Shown: positions 41,201-48,967 of the stretch, piece after piece
Layout of the letters: each line of letters begins with the position of its first letter
Position numbering within the stretch: position 1 is the stretch's first letter
Virus record (IMG/VR): IMGVR_UViG_3300034072_000879
Location: 1-54,889 of that record
Reading direction: 5' to 3' (one strand)
Origin: a virus
Length of the DNA stretch: 54,889 nt
Translations under genes and position numbers: made by a program
Notes under the pieces: model-generated
Database searches by the model: none
Told to the model about the DNA's origin: nothing
Seen by the model: the letters and a program-made list of their open reading frames with translations, nothing else

Positions 41201-41544
41201 GATCCACCGTTTGAGAGTTGTTTGACCGATCTTACCAGAGCGTTTTTCTCTAGCCATCTTGGTAGTTCTTGGTTGATTTGTCCGGAACGTCCGGTGATGA
41301 TAATCAACCTCTTATATCCATTCTGAGAACCCTGATAGATATGTTCCTGTACTCTACCAAAAGCGTCGTGTATTGTAGCGCCGTGTAGGTCCATACGAGG
41401 GCTAAAAGGAACGCTACGGGGCTCGGCTACCCTAAGTCGAGCGAGGTTCTCACAGGGCTTCTCTGGGCGATTATCCAGAGGTGTCACATCCTTGGTAACC
41501 TGATCCCAAATAGCTTGGTCCTGTGGTGTTAAATTCTGTGACAT
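41170..41544 (-). CDS. Smr-domain nuclease-like protein
   Basis: 124 residues from ATG 41544, with AAGG seven bases upstream. The Smr domain fills the C-half: MDLHGATIHDAFGRV (D-L-H-G motif), then LIIITGRSG (T-G-x-G like) and LPRWLEKN. Smr domains nick DNA or cut mRNA on stalled ribosomes; either could fit a phage that also encodes a tmRNA. Co-directional with the following small gene. Confidence 0.75.
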   Translation of the reverse strand: MSQNLTPQDQAIWDQVTKDVTPLDNRPEKPCENLARLRVAEPRSVPFSPRMDLHGATIHDAFGRVQEHIYQGSQNGYKRLIIITGRSGQINQELPRWLEKNALVRSVKQLSNGGSWEVTIKPAI

Positions 41545-41604
41545 ATTGGACCTTATATGGTTCAATTCTGGTGAAGTCTATATTGCAGATTTTTGTCCAG
41601 TTCT

Positions 41605-41612
41605 ATATAAAT
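41605..41612 (+). promoter_or_regulatory. Possible promoter of queD
   Basis: A TATAAATG-like box at about 41605-41612 (close to the late box). TTGCAG 17 bases before it could also make it sigma70-like. About 55 bases before the queD start. Confidence 0.3.
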
Positions 41613-41664
41613 GAATGATAGAGGACGACGACTCATCCCTCTTTAAAGATTCTGTGTCACGAAA

Positions 41665-42219
41665 ATGAGAACCATAAAAATGGCAAAGTTTCAATCTACC
41701 AAGACCTACGGAACCGACCGTGGTCTCTCCTGTTGCTTCCGTCAGTGGAAGGCAAATCACTCGCACTGTTCTACGCTTCACGGATATAGTCTGGGCTTCA
41801 AGTTTGTCTTTGAATCAGAGACCCTTGATGAAAAGAACTGGTGTTTTGATTTTGGCGGTATGAAGCCAATTAAGGAATACCTAGACTATATGTTTGATCA
41901 CACTATCTTGGTCGCCAAGGATGATCCGGCCCTTGAAAAGTTCAAAGAGCTAGCCAGCTTTTCCATTCATTCTGTTTACGATGGCCTAGAACCTGACTCC
42001 GAAGCTGAGCCTTTTGAAGAAGGAAGGGTATGTAACCTCAGGATCGTTCCTGGTGTAGGATGTGAACTAACAGCAAAGTTGGTTTATGACAAAGCATCTG
42101 AACTACTGGAAAAGATGAAGACTGGCGAATTGGGTCGTTATGCTGTCAATCCGGACGTTCGTCTTGTTTCGGTGGAATGTTTTGAACATGGTTCAAATTC
42201 AGCCTTGTATATTGGCTGA
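41665..42219 (+). CDS. QueD-like 6-carboxytetrahydropterin synthase
   Basis: 184 residues; ATG 41680 is an alternative start and neither has a strong ribosome site. QueD makes 6-carboxytetrahydropterin, the second step toward 7-deazaguanine (preQ0). Seen: ANHSHCSTLHGY (catalytic Cys and zinc His region), then WCFDFGGMK and MFDHTILVAKDDP, in the family's order. The usual H-G-H is H-G-Y here, a change in one expected zinc ligand. No QueC or QueE is in the window. With the DpdA-like gene it points to hypermodified phage DNA. Confidence 0.75.
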   Translation: MRTIKMAKFQSTKTYGTDRGLSCCFRQWKANHSHCSTLHGYSLGFKFVFESETLDEKNWCFDFGGMKPIKEYLDYMFDHTILVAKDDPALEKFKELASFSIHSVYDGLEPDSEAEPFEEGRVCNLRIVPGVGCELTAKLVYDKASELLEKMKTGELGRYAVNPDVRLVSVECFEHGSNSALYIG

Positions 42220-42244
42220 TTTATCAGACTATCCGAAAACTATA

Positions 42245-42271
42245 GAGCCCGCCCTTATTAGGGGCGGGCTC
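42245..42271. terminator. Strong terminator
   Basis: GAGCCCGCCC (42245-42254) pairs with GGGCGGGCTC (42262-42271), then TTCTTTCTTTT. Ends queD; may also catch minus-strand transcripts. Confidence 0.85.
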
Positions 42272-42297
42272 TTCTTTCTTTTGAGTTTGTGGAAATC

Positions 42298-42840
42298 CTA
42301 GTTGCTGCCAGGCAACCTCGCGAACCAGTGGGCTCCGATACGAACTTTGTTAACCAGGTTTCTAGCCCATGATTGATTGAGCGATCGACTAAAATGTGTC
42401 GCTCCGTTCGTAGGATCATTCATTCTCTCACCTGTAAGAATCAGGGCAGCTTTGCGTTGGCTTTCTGCCCATGCTGACTTCTCACGCGGTATCTGTGCTT
42501 TCATTGGCTTACGAGTCCAAGAGAACTGGCTTGGCGACCAAACAACAGCACAAACCGAACGAGCACGAAACGCGCTCCGTTTTGTTCTATTGATAGTCAC
42601 AAACGCCACCGCCCACTGATCTCGAGAAGTCCCCCCTCGAATCTCATGATAGATGTTAAGTGCCATACATAACATCTGGTCCTGATCGGTCGCATTGGCT
42701 TGCTGAATCTGAGGAATCAGTGGTCCAGCTTTGCGAACCGCAGTATGCAGCCCCTGGTATCTAGTAAGTGTTCCTGCTTCGGCTGGTTTTGGCGTTAGCA
42801 AACAGAACAAGAAAAGCATCATTAATCCAAAAAATCTCAA
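42298..42840 (-). CDS. SleB-type cell-wall hydrolase (probable endolysin) with signal peptide
   Basis: 180 residues. Start TTG 42840, chosen for GAGG six bases before it. A signal peptide (about 1-22, LFLFCLLTPKPAEA) directs it to the periplasm. The Hydrolase_2/SleB domain follows: CMALNIYHEIRGG (catalytic Glu), WAVAFVTINRTK, CAVVWSPSQFSWT, and DPTNGATHF. It cleaves peptidoglycan for lysis. Early-type promoter 30 bases upstream. Confidence 0.8.
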   Translation of the reverse strand: MRFFGLMMLFLFCLLTPKPAEAGTLTRYQGLHTAVRKAGPLIPQIQQANATDQDQMLCMALNIYHEIRGGTSRDQWAVAFVTINRTKRSAFRARSVCAVVWSPSQFSWTRKPMKAQIPREKSAWAESQRKAALILTGERMNDPTNGATHFSRSLNQSWARNLVNKVRIGAHWFARLPGSN

Positions 42841-42873
42841 CCATCACCTCATGAATTGTTGATCCGAACTCCC

Positions 42874-42903
42874 TTTATACCTCGGAGAGAGGTTGGATGT
42901 CAA
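42874..42903 (-). promoter_or_regulatory. Early-type sigma70 promoter
   Basis: On the minus strand, TTGACA (42898-42903), 18-base spacer, TATAAA (42874-42879), directed to the SleB gene. Confidence 0.5.
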
Positions 42904-42909
42904 CAAAAC

Positions 42910-43506
42910 CTACAAGGTATGTCGGTCATCCAAGCTCAGAAGTTGCTCACCTACGATGAGTTTGAACATGAGAACATCTGATAGCTTATCCAAATAGAGA
43001 AAGGTGCGTGGTTTTGTTACCAGCTTGACTGGGCCTGATAGCTTATCAAGTTCAGCAACATTGTCAGCATCCAATCCCCATTTTGAATCTTTAAACTCGA
43101 ACCGCCATCCGAACTCTCCATAAAACTTCGCTTTGGGGCGAGGCTTGGGAAGACTAAGATGCCAGCACGATCTGTCGACAATGCGGATATGATTGAATGT
43201 AAACATGGACTGATGACGGATGAACCAGCGAAGCATATTAGGATCGCTGGAAAAAGCATTAAACTGATAGGTCCGCTGATTGCTTTGAATTGTGGCATTC
43301 ATGGGTTCAAAAACTCCATGAAGAAATTGTTTGATTTCCCGCCAATCGCCCCAATGGGCCAGATTCAAAGATAAGCCAATACTATAGGCGTACTGCCCAA
43401 AGTATAGTGGTCTGCGAAGAGTCTCGATCTGTGACTCATCTAGCAGGCTACGATCTACCAACGCATTACACGCTTTATGGATTCTCTGTTCAAAGGTCCA
43501 AGGCAT
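42910..43506 (-). CDS. Long protein with FKL-like tail
   Basis: 198 residues, twice the usual length. The last 35 residues (RTFLYLDKLSDVLMFKLIVG plus a 13-residue extension) match the FKL-tail signature. The N-terminal half has a Trp/His-rich region (LAHWGDWREIKQFLHGVF) of unknown fold. It may be two fused units. The ATG has only a weak ribosome site. Confidence 0.55.
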   Translation of the reverse strand: MPWTFEQRIHKACNALVDRSLLDESQIETLRRPLYFGQYAYSIGLSLNLAHWGDWREIKQFLHGVFEPMNATIQSNQRTYQFNAFSSDPNMLRWFIRHQSMFTFNHIRIVDRSCWHLSLPKPRPKAKFYGEFGWRFEFKDSKWGLDADNVAELDKLSGPVKLVTKPRTFLYLDKLSDVLMFKLIVGEQLLSLDDRHTL

Positions 43507-43556
43507 TCGTTCTGTCTAGCAAAGTCTCCTTTCTATCACAATACTTATCTAGAAGC

Positions 43557-43584
43557 TTGACAGACGTTATCTAGAGTATACAAC
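43557..43584 (+). promoter_or_regulatory. Early-type sigma70 promoter
   Basis: TTGACA (43557-43562), 16-base spacer, TACAAC (43579-43584), then AGGAGG and ATG 43607. Confidence 0.6.
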
Positions 43585-43606
43585 CTGTCTTGTGATAGGA
43601 GGCTTC

Positions 43607-44059
43607 ATGGATACCGAGGTTGATACTCAATTACTGGATGAAATAAGTCAGCAGTTTCTGAGAGTAGTCAACCTTACGTTTGGAGCGGAGACCGCCAATC
43701 AAGCGATTTCTGCGCTTGAAGGAACGCTGGGCAAGGCATGGAAGGATCGTGTGGTCCTCAACAAGCTATCCAATCTATATCAAGTCACTAGCAGAATTTC
43801 ATTTCGCCTTGTTGATGATGCTCTTTATCGAAGCGGTGGATCCGGCATTGGATTCAAGATCCGGGCCATAAAGAGCCTGCGGAGCATGACCAATTTGGGC
43901 TTGGTGGCATCAAAGGCGGCTATCGAAAGAGCAGAGACATCAGTCCAAATTGCTGAACTGGAACGTTCGGCAGGTGAGGATTCGCTGGGTCGTGAAAAGA
44001 GTATACTGGACGGCATAGAAGAGCTGCGCCAGTGTGGATTTGAGGTCAACTTCGCATGA
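43607..44059 (+). CDS. Protein with bL12 C-terminal-domain-like fold
   Basis: 150 residues, AGGAGG before ATG 43607. GFKIRAIKSLRSMTNLGLVA then SKAAIERAE (about 81-110), and the end ILDGIEELRQCGFEVNF, match the helix pattern of ribosomal protein bL12's C-terminal domain (KxxVIKxVRxxTGLGLKEAK... ALEEAGAxVE). The N-terminal half does not look like the bL12 dimer domain; it may hold a second, worn copy. bL12 recruits translation factors, so a stalk mimic is possible. Confidence 0.5.
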   Translation: MDTEVDTQLLDEISQQFLRVVNLTFGAETANQAISALEGTLGKAWKDRVVLNKLSNLYQVTSRISFRLVDDALYRSGGSGIGFKIRAIKSLRSMTNLGLVASKAAIERAETSVQIAELERSAGEDSLGREKSILDGIEELRQCGFEVNFA

Positions 44060-44289
44060 GTATTCTTGCTGATATCCGTAAACAGTTGATGGGTAAATCT
44101 GAGTCAACTGAGCAGGAGATTCTTAGTGAGGGTTCTGCTATCACGGATATGTGGAATCAAATACAAGATCTCAAGCTGGAAATGAATCAAGCAAAACGAT
44201 TGGCAGCAGAAGAAGCCGCCAAACCATATCTTGAAGCAATCGAAAAGATCGAAAAGCGATATGCGATGTTTTTGAAACTTCAAAGCTAA
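44056..44289 (+). CDS. Small coiled-coil protein
   Basis: 77 residues, ATGA overlap with the bL12-like gene. The C-half is one long helix (MWNQIQDLKLEMNQAKRLAA...). Probably acts with its neighbour. The function is unknown. Confidence 0.55.
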   Translation: MSILADIRKQLMGKSESTEQEILSEGSAITDMWNQIQDLKLEMNQAKRLAAEEAAKPYLEAIEKIEKRYAMFLKLQS

Positions 44290-44300
44290 AAGAGGGATTT

Positions 44301-45176
44301 ATGAGTAAGATTTCAGCTGACAACAAAGATATCAAATTCCCTTCACATCATTATGTGGGGTTTCAAAGCCGCCCTTCTCAGGATAACTGCCCGCTTGGGT
44401 TTATGACTCCAGACGGCACTGACGCTGCGGCTAAGAAGCGCAAGGAAAGTGTCGACAAATGGGCAACTCCATATCAGTATCATGGTCAGCCCAAACAGGA
44501 AAAAGTCCCCAGTGTTACCTATGAAAACAAGCCCATGGTGGGTTTCAAGCTTTCACGAGAAATTCGGCGTTCAAGTAGCTTTGGGCAAGGAAATGTCAAA
44601 TGGCGGATTGAAGACCCGCGTGGGTTTGAGCTGGAAATTTCCAGCCCCAACTTTGCTCAGATCATCATGAACTGTACCCTGGAAAGGGGTGAGATTCAGG
44701 AACAGTTGATTTGGGGTCGGCTCGGATCAGAGAATGTTTTGGTTCCTGTTGATAGTGATGCCTATCGCGCCGCTCAGCAGAATACGGAGCGAGTAGCCAA
44801 GAAGGCCAGCCTCAAAGACCTCAAGCTTGGCGACAAAGTTGTCATGCAGAACGGCAACGAAGGAATCTTCTACGGAAAGTTTTATCTCATTTATAGCTCT
44901 TATAGCCACTCCAGTATTGCTCAGATACTAGGTGACAAACAACGCTGGCTCTTCAAGAACGGTGATAGCTGGGATAGCGTCGCAACGCCCAAGTTGGCTG
45001 AAATCATTCCCGGAGACGGCTCTCTGACGCAGGAAGCCGCCGAGAAAGAGATCAATGCGGCTTGTATCAAGACTATTAAGACCAACCATTATCATTCAGC
45101 TGTAAGCGAAACTAGCCCCAGCTACCGGGGTCGAATTTCAGCTGTAACAACCCAGCCGCCAAAAAAAGTGATCTGA
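44301..45176 (+). CDS. Uncharacterised protein of large phages
   Basis: 291 residues, AGAGGG before the ATG. MVGFKLSREIRRSSSFGQGN and WRIEDPRGFELEISS (about 78-115) recall uncharacterised proteins of other large phages. The middle (about 175-225) is KOW/SH3-like (LGDKVVMQNGNEGIFYG). No catalytic motif recognised. Confidence 0.5.
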   Translation: MSKISADNKDIKFPSHHYVGFQSRPSQDNCPLGFMTPDGTDAAAKKRKESVDKWATPYQYHGQPKQEKVPSVTYENKPMVGFKLSREIRRSSSFGQGNVKWRIEDPRGFELEISSPNFAQIIMNCTLERGEIQEQLIWGRLGSENVLVPVDSDAYRAAQQNTERVAKKASLKDLKLGDKVVMQNGNEGIFYGKFYLIYSSYSHSSIAQILGDKQRWLFKNGDSWDSVATPKLAEIIPGDGSLTQEAAEKEINAACIKTIKTNHYHSAVSETSPSYRGRISAVTTQPPKKVI

Positions 45177-45202
45177 TCATTATACCGGAGACTCTGCCGT
45201 TT

Positions 45203-45553
45203 GTGGAAGCCAGCAAATATAAAAAGGGGATATTCTTTGGCTTCATGCCTGGACAGAAAGATCGCTGGTGCTCTTTCTCGATGAATCAGTATCATGAAAC
45301 TTGTGCTCGAAATCGCAACGGTTTTGATAAAGTTTGGATCTATTCATGGGACAAGGACAAAATCGATAACGATTGTGAGTTTGTCAGCACCCAACCGGCA
45401 AGAACCCTTAGTTATGGATATAACCGAAGTCTACACGAGCCTGAACGTCAACCACATACCCACATGCCTGATGAGGTGACCAAGTATACTATCAAGATCA
45501 AGACCACCCATAGTGGAGATATCGTGTTGGTGGATGATAACTTTGATTACTGA
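45203..45553 (+). CDS. Small protein, GTG start
   Basis: 116 residues. Beta-rich first half with aromatic residues (GIFFGFMPGQKDRWCSF). Ends next to a bidirectional terminator. Start uncertain: GTG 45203 with a GGAG about 14 bases upstream. No family recognised. Confidence 0.45.
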   Translation: MEASKYKKGIFFGFMPGQKDRWCSFSMNQYHETCARNRNGFDKVWIYSWDKDKIDNDCEFVSTQPARTLSYGYNRSLHEPERQPHTHMPDEVTKYTIKIKTTHSGDIVLVDDNFDY

Positions 45554-45560
45554 TAAAGAA

Positions 45561-45583
45561 ATGGGGAGGCTGAGCCTCCCCAT
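45561..45583. terminator. Bidirectional terminator
   Basis: ATGGGGAGGC (45561-45570) pairs with GCCTCCCCAT (45574-45583), between the convergent genes ending at 45553 and 45588. Confidence 0.75.
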
Positions 45584-45587
45584 TTGC

Positions 45588-46937
45588 TTAGAACTTGGTC
45601 TTTTTTAGAGCCTCTACTTCTGATCGGTAGATGGACTTTCGCTCCTCAGGATCCTTTAGAATACGCTTGTATTCCTTAATGTTAGCTTCTAGCTCTTTGA
45701 TTTTGGCCAAAACATCACCATACGCATCCTTGGTCCAACGATGAGCTGGGAGATTGACGATGCGGTCAATACGCTTGTTATCAAGGGCAAGCTTTGATGT
45801 AACGTTGTTGACGTCCTGATCTAGTTCAGATCGACTCTTGATAGCACCTAGTCGAGCAGGAAGTTTATCATCAAAGCAAAGCTTGACCCCCTTCCAAAAA
45901 CCTAGTTCGTATTCGTCCTTGGCCACCTTGTTTTCATAACGGGTCTTATACCATCCCAGGCGCCATTCAACGAAGTCTTCAACGAGCTTTTCGGCGCTTT
46001 CATACTGACGAATAGAAGATCCATTCCAGTCGATAACGACAATACGCTCTGACTTCTTCTGTTTGAGTTTGAAATATTCAATAGCTCTAGTAAGAGACCA
46101 ACCCTTACAAGATCCTCTAGCCATTTTGATTGTGATATCAATGGTATCGGTTGAACGATCAGTATATGAAGAAATCTTATTTTCGTCTTCATAGGTGTTG
46201 AGACGTTCTTTGAATTTCTCTAACGTGAGTTCTGGAGGCAGTTCGGTAACTTTGATCGTGCTAGTATCAACAATCTCCAACTTACCAGTGAACTCCCAAG
46301 AATTATCCTCTAGGTGTTTGACCCCCACGTCGTAGAGATCATAGGAGGGAGGAATACGCTTGATCTTTTTTCCGTCTAAAATGGCCAATGTGGCGTCTAC
46401 GAGGCTCTTAAAGGATCTGGGTAAGATCTCGGTAGACCAACCAACAGCAATGCCTGAGACTCCATTTAAGAGCACTGTTGGGATGAGGGGAAGGAAGTTT
46501 TGGGGTTCGATAGTGGAACCGTCATAATTTTCTTTGACCGGTACGATATCAAGATCCATAAACATAAGATCTTGGGCCGCTTTTCCACGTTTGACATAGG
46601 TATATCGCGGAGCGCCGATACCGTCTACCGGTGCCACTCGGGTTCCAAACGAACCAATACCTTCCAAAAGTGGAACATTGTTAACATATGGAGCAGCCAA
46701 CATGCTGATAGCCCCGGCCGCACTTTGGTCACCGTGTAGATAAAGGCCACTGGAAATCATTTCACCGGCTAGCGAAACGGTTTTTGTTTTATCTGATCTA
46801 TTGCGAACCAACCATAACGCCTTACGTTGGGCGTCTTTGAGACCGTCAGCAACTTTTGGAATAGCCCTAGACTCACAGGTATAAACAGAATACTCTCTTG
46901 AAGTATCCAAAATGTATTGACTAGATGTCTGATTCAT
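45588..46937 (-). CDS. DNA topoisomerase II medium subunit (T4 gp52-like)
   Basis: 449 residues (T4 gp52 442). The DNA-cleaving A-type subunit. IPKVADGLKDAQRKALWLV (about 26-44) is the GyrA/ParC signature, GAPRYTYVKRG (about 109-119) holds the active-site Tyr, and LNGVSGIAVGWSTE follows. A coiled coil region is near the C-terminus. The gene starts inside the end of the homing endonuclease gene (17-base overlap). A diverged copy of its first 25 codons lies upstream at 47928, behind the original-looking promoter. Confidence 0.9.
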   Translation of the reverse strand: MNQTSSQYILDTSREYSVYTCESRAIPKVADGLKDAQRKALWLVRNRSDKTKTVSLAGEMISSGLYLHGDQSAAGAISMLAAPYVNNVPLLEGIGSFGTRVAPVDGIGAPRYTYVKRGKAAQDLMFMDLDIVPVKENYDGSTIEPQNFLPLIPTVLLNGVSGIAVGWSTEILPRSFKSLVDATLAILDGKKIKRIPPSYDLYDVGVKHLEDNSWEFTGKLEIVDTSTIKVTELPPELTLEKFKERLNTYEDENKISSYTDRSTDTIDITIKMARGSCKGWSLTRAIEYFKLKQKKSERIVVIDWNGSSIRQYESAEKLVEDFVEWRLGWYKTRYENKVAKDEYELGFWKGVKLCFDDKLPARLGAIKSRSELDQDVNNVTSKLALDNKRIDRIVNLPAHRWTKDAYGDVLAKIKELEANIKEYKRILKDPEERKSIYRSEVEALKKTKF

Positions 46938-47814
46938 TATTTATGCCTCTAAAAGGTTCACCAGTCTCCCATACTGCTATAACAGTATATCCGGCATTCT
47001 GGATATCGTTAATCCGATCAATAGTGTTCTGATAGAGTTCGCCGTAGGTCTTCTTAGTTACTCGGTTCATTTCAGTCTGATCAAAATATTTAGGATGACC
47101 GTGCCAGAAAATACCTAGGAACTCGTAGACGGTATCACCATCTAAGCCATCAACAAAATAGGACTTTCCACTCTTACCAACGACACCCTTCTGACGATGA
47201 TCTATACCTTGTTCGTCGAGCCATTTAGTTTCACCGTTGGAAACGTTCTTACAACGATTCTTTCCATATTTGCGCTCACAAGTAAGTATCATCTTCTGCC
47301 TGAATTCTTCACACTTTCCAGGATTGTCTACTCCATAGCGTTCAAGAAGAGTTGCCTTCAGTCTAGATTGAAACTCGTCAGTGCTGAACCAATGTTCTTT
47401 ACCAAAACTTTCTAGGTTACGCTGTCTTTGTTGATTCATCAGATCTGCATCTTTTGTCCAATGGTCGACACCGAGACGATTCAAATAGGTCTGACGTTTA
47501 CGTTCTTGAATCTCTTCAGAGAAAGATGGATTAGTCACACCATAGTTCTGCTTCAGCGTATCAGACGCCTTGGCTCTGAACATCTGACTAGTCACGACAT
47601 ACTCAGATCCATATTTAGAAAGATTTGTTTCTCGAACCTTTCTATTAATCTCCTCACTTTTGCGAGGATTGTCAACTCCATATTTGTCCAAGTATGCTTG
47701 CTTTTTCTTGTCCTTAACTGCGGAGCAACCATTGCTGCTCTTCGAGCAGCACCATTTACCAATCTTCAATTTGAAGATCGCGGGACTATTACAGCCATAT
47801 TCGCATTTGCTCAT
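46921..47814 (-). CDS. Homing endonuclease inserted at the gp52 locus
   Basis: 297 residues. N-terminal zinc cluster (CEYGCNS, CCSKSSNGC), then several repeats built on KYGVDNP or NYGVTNP (about 40-210), a DNA-contact unit seen in homing nucleases. The C-terminal nuclease domain has VDGLDGDTVYEFLGIFWHG and TYGELYQNTIDRI with VIAVWE, a PD-(D/E)XK/Vsr-like pattern shared with the gene at 53686. GAGG precedes the ATG. Its position between an abandoned 5' end of gene 52 and the intact gene marks it as a mobile element. Confidence 0.75.
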   Translation of the reverse strand: MSKCEYGCNSPAIFKLKIGKWCCSKSSNGCSAVKDKKKQAYLDKYGVDNPRKSEEINRKVRETNLSKYGSEYVVTSQMFRAKASDTLKQNYGVTNPSFSEEIQERKRQTYLNRLGVDHWTKDADLMNQQRQRNLESFGKEHWFSTDEFQSRLKATLLERYGVDNPGKCEEFRQKMILTCERKYGKNRCKNVSNGETKWLDEQGIDHRQKGVVGKSGKSYFVDGLDGDTVYEFLGIFWHGHPKYFDQTEMNRVTKKTYGELYQNTIDRINDIQNAGYTVIAVWETGEPFRGINNESDI

Positions 47815-47832
47815 AGATACCTCACTTAGAAG

Positions 47833-47839
47833 TATTTAT
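47833..47839 (-). promoter_or_regulatory. Late-type box ATAAATA (minus)
   Basis: ATAAATA on the minus strand, 18 bases before the endonuclease start and overlapping the stop of the gp52 remnant. Confidence 0.4.
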
Positions 47840-47928
47840 CACAAACATAGATGGCGGCTTTCACAAACGTAAATTGAGTATTCGCGACTGGTGTCTAGGA
47901 TATAATCTGATGAGCTATTTTGATTCAT
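47839..47928 (-). pseudogene. Remnant of the gp52 5' end
   Basis: 29 codons. Translation gives MNQNSSSD, then YILDTSREYS-I-Y-V-CESR, then four unrelated residues and TGA. The intact gp52 begins MNQTSSQ, then YILDTSREYS-V-Y-T-CESR. Of the shared residues nearly all use different synonymous codons. AGAGG sits six bases before its ATG, and a CTAAATA box lies 54 bases upstream, so it kept the expression signals. Confidence 0.8.
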
Positions 47929-47981
47929 TAGAGGCCTCTGTTTATGTGTGTATTTTACTTATTACACCAGGGGCACGTCTA

Positions 47982-47988
47982 TATTTAG
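47982..47988 (-). promoter_or_regulatory. Late-type box CTAAATA (minus)
   Basis: CTAAATA on the minus strand, 54 bases before the gp52 remnant; probably the original gp52 promoter. The 150 bases between hold only the remnant. Confidence 0.45.
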
Positions 47989-47989
47989 G

Positions 47990-48274
47990 TTAGCAGAGAT
48001 CTCCACCAGGACGAGGCACAGGATCGTTCTCCATAACAGATTCCTTGCTGGTCCAACTGAGTATGAATAATGCTGCTAGTCCACGGTTGGGCATATAGAA
48101 TTCAATATGACCAGGACAGGTGTTTATATCATATCGTGGACGCTTGCCCATATACTCAATAAACCATTCGACCATATCAGTTCTGAGGCCAACACTAACC
48201 ATTAGTTGGTTTATGTCATTAAAGTAGTGAAATCGCTGCGAGCAGAGATCATATGGGAGTCTACAGGTTATCAT
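47990..48274 (-). CDS. FKL-tail family protein, divergent, last of cassette 2
   Basis: 94 residues. Helix MVEWFIEYMG and strand GHIEFYMPN are kept, but the tail reads AALFILSWTS, losing the Lys, and a 20-residue Pro/Gly extension follows. Possibly relaxed selection at the cassette end. Overlaps the gene before it by 14 bases. Confidence 0.55.
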   Translation of the reverse strand: MITCRLPYDLCSQRFHYFNDINQLMVSVGLRTDMVEWFIEYMGKRPRYDINTCPGHIEFYMPNRGLAALFILSWTSKESVMENDPVPRPGGDLC

Positions 48275-48626
48275 ACCAGGTCAGCTTGAAAATTAAGGCT
48301 TTGTGACGATCCCTGATTCGGAAATCTAGATAAAGGCTTCCTCCCTTGAAGCTAGAATATCCTTTTTCCCATCTGCTTCCTTGGTATAGCCAATCACCAT
48401 GACCCTCCTCCCAGAAATGGTGAGGAGCAGTATCTCCAACATTTCTGTCTAACCAATCCTTGAGATCCAAAGAAAAGCCATGTCGATGAAAGCCGTTTAC
48501 TTTACCGCTATATGGGCTCTGAGAAGGTCCTGGAATGCTTATTTTGTATCCTTGGGTCAGTTTGATACTTTTGCCTATATGATCCGGTATTGAGCGACCG
48601 GTAGGCCCTATAGACGTCCCATCCAA
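48261..48626 (-). CDS. FKL-tail family protein, cassette 2
   Basis: About 121 residues. The open frame reaches ATG 48755, but that would overlap the preceding gene by 148 bases; TTG 48626 gives a 19-base overlap like its neighbours and is preferred, weakly. Helix LKDWLDRNVG, strand YLDFRIRDRH, tail KALIFKLTWYDNL. Confidence 0.5.
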   Translation of the reverse strand: MDGTSIGPTGRSIPDHIGKSIKLTQGYKISIPGPSQSPYSGKVNGFHRHGFSLDLKDWLDRNVGDTAPHHFWEEGHGDWLYQGSRWEKGYSSFKGGSLYLDFRIRDRHKALIFKLTWYDNL

Positions 48627-48967
48627 GTCAGTTTGAACAATAATGCCTGACTCGCTGATCTGAACTGGAGAGTCACGGTCTGTTGTGAGCGATTCTTGCG
48701 ACTCTGGCTTCCTAAATAAATCCACTGACCATCCTCGGGGTTTCCGTTGTCCCAAAGCTCACGATTTTGACATTGGGGGCCAAAGGTTTGCTTTAGCCAT
48801 TGATGAGCTTCATGGGATATACCATGTTTCCAATAGAAATTGCGTGAATCGAATCTATACTTGAATTTTTGATCGATGAATCCAATCCTCAGACGTGTTC
48901 CAGAGACTACCCTAACGGATACTCTCTCTGCGCCCTCATGCGCTGGGCCAGGCTCAATCTCCTCCAC
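48608..48967 (-). CDS. FKL-tail family protein, cassette 2
   Basis: 119 residues from GTG 48967. Helix AHQWLKQTFG, a strand with QWIYLGSQ, tail ASQALLFKLTWMGRL. Overlaps the preceding gene by 14 bases; the start codon is uncertain. Confidence 0.55.
   Translation of the reverse strand: MEEIEPGPAHEGAERVSVRVVSGTRLRIGFIDQKFKYRFDSRNFYWKHGISHEAHQWLKQTFGPQCQNRELWDNGNPEDGQWIYLGSQSRKNRSQQTVTLQFRSASQALLFKLTWMGRL

Noticed and set aside
47839-47928. Group I or II intron or T4-type translational bypass at gp52
   Set aside because: The downstream gene has its own complete start and repeats the same residues, so joining remnant and gene would duplicate the N-terminus.
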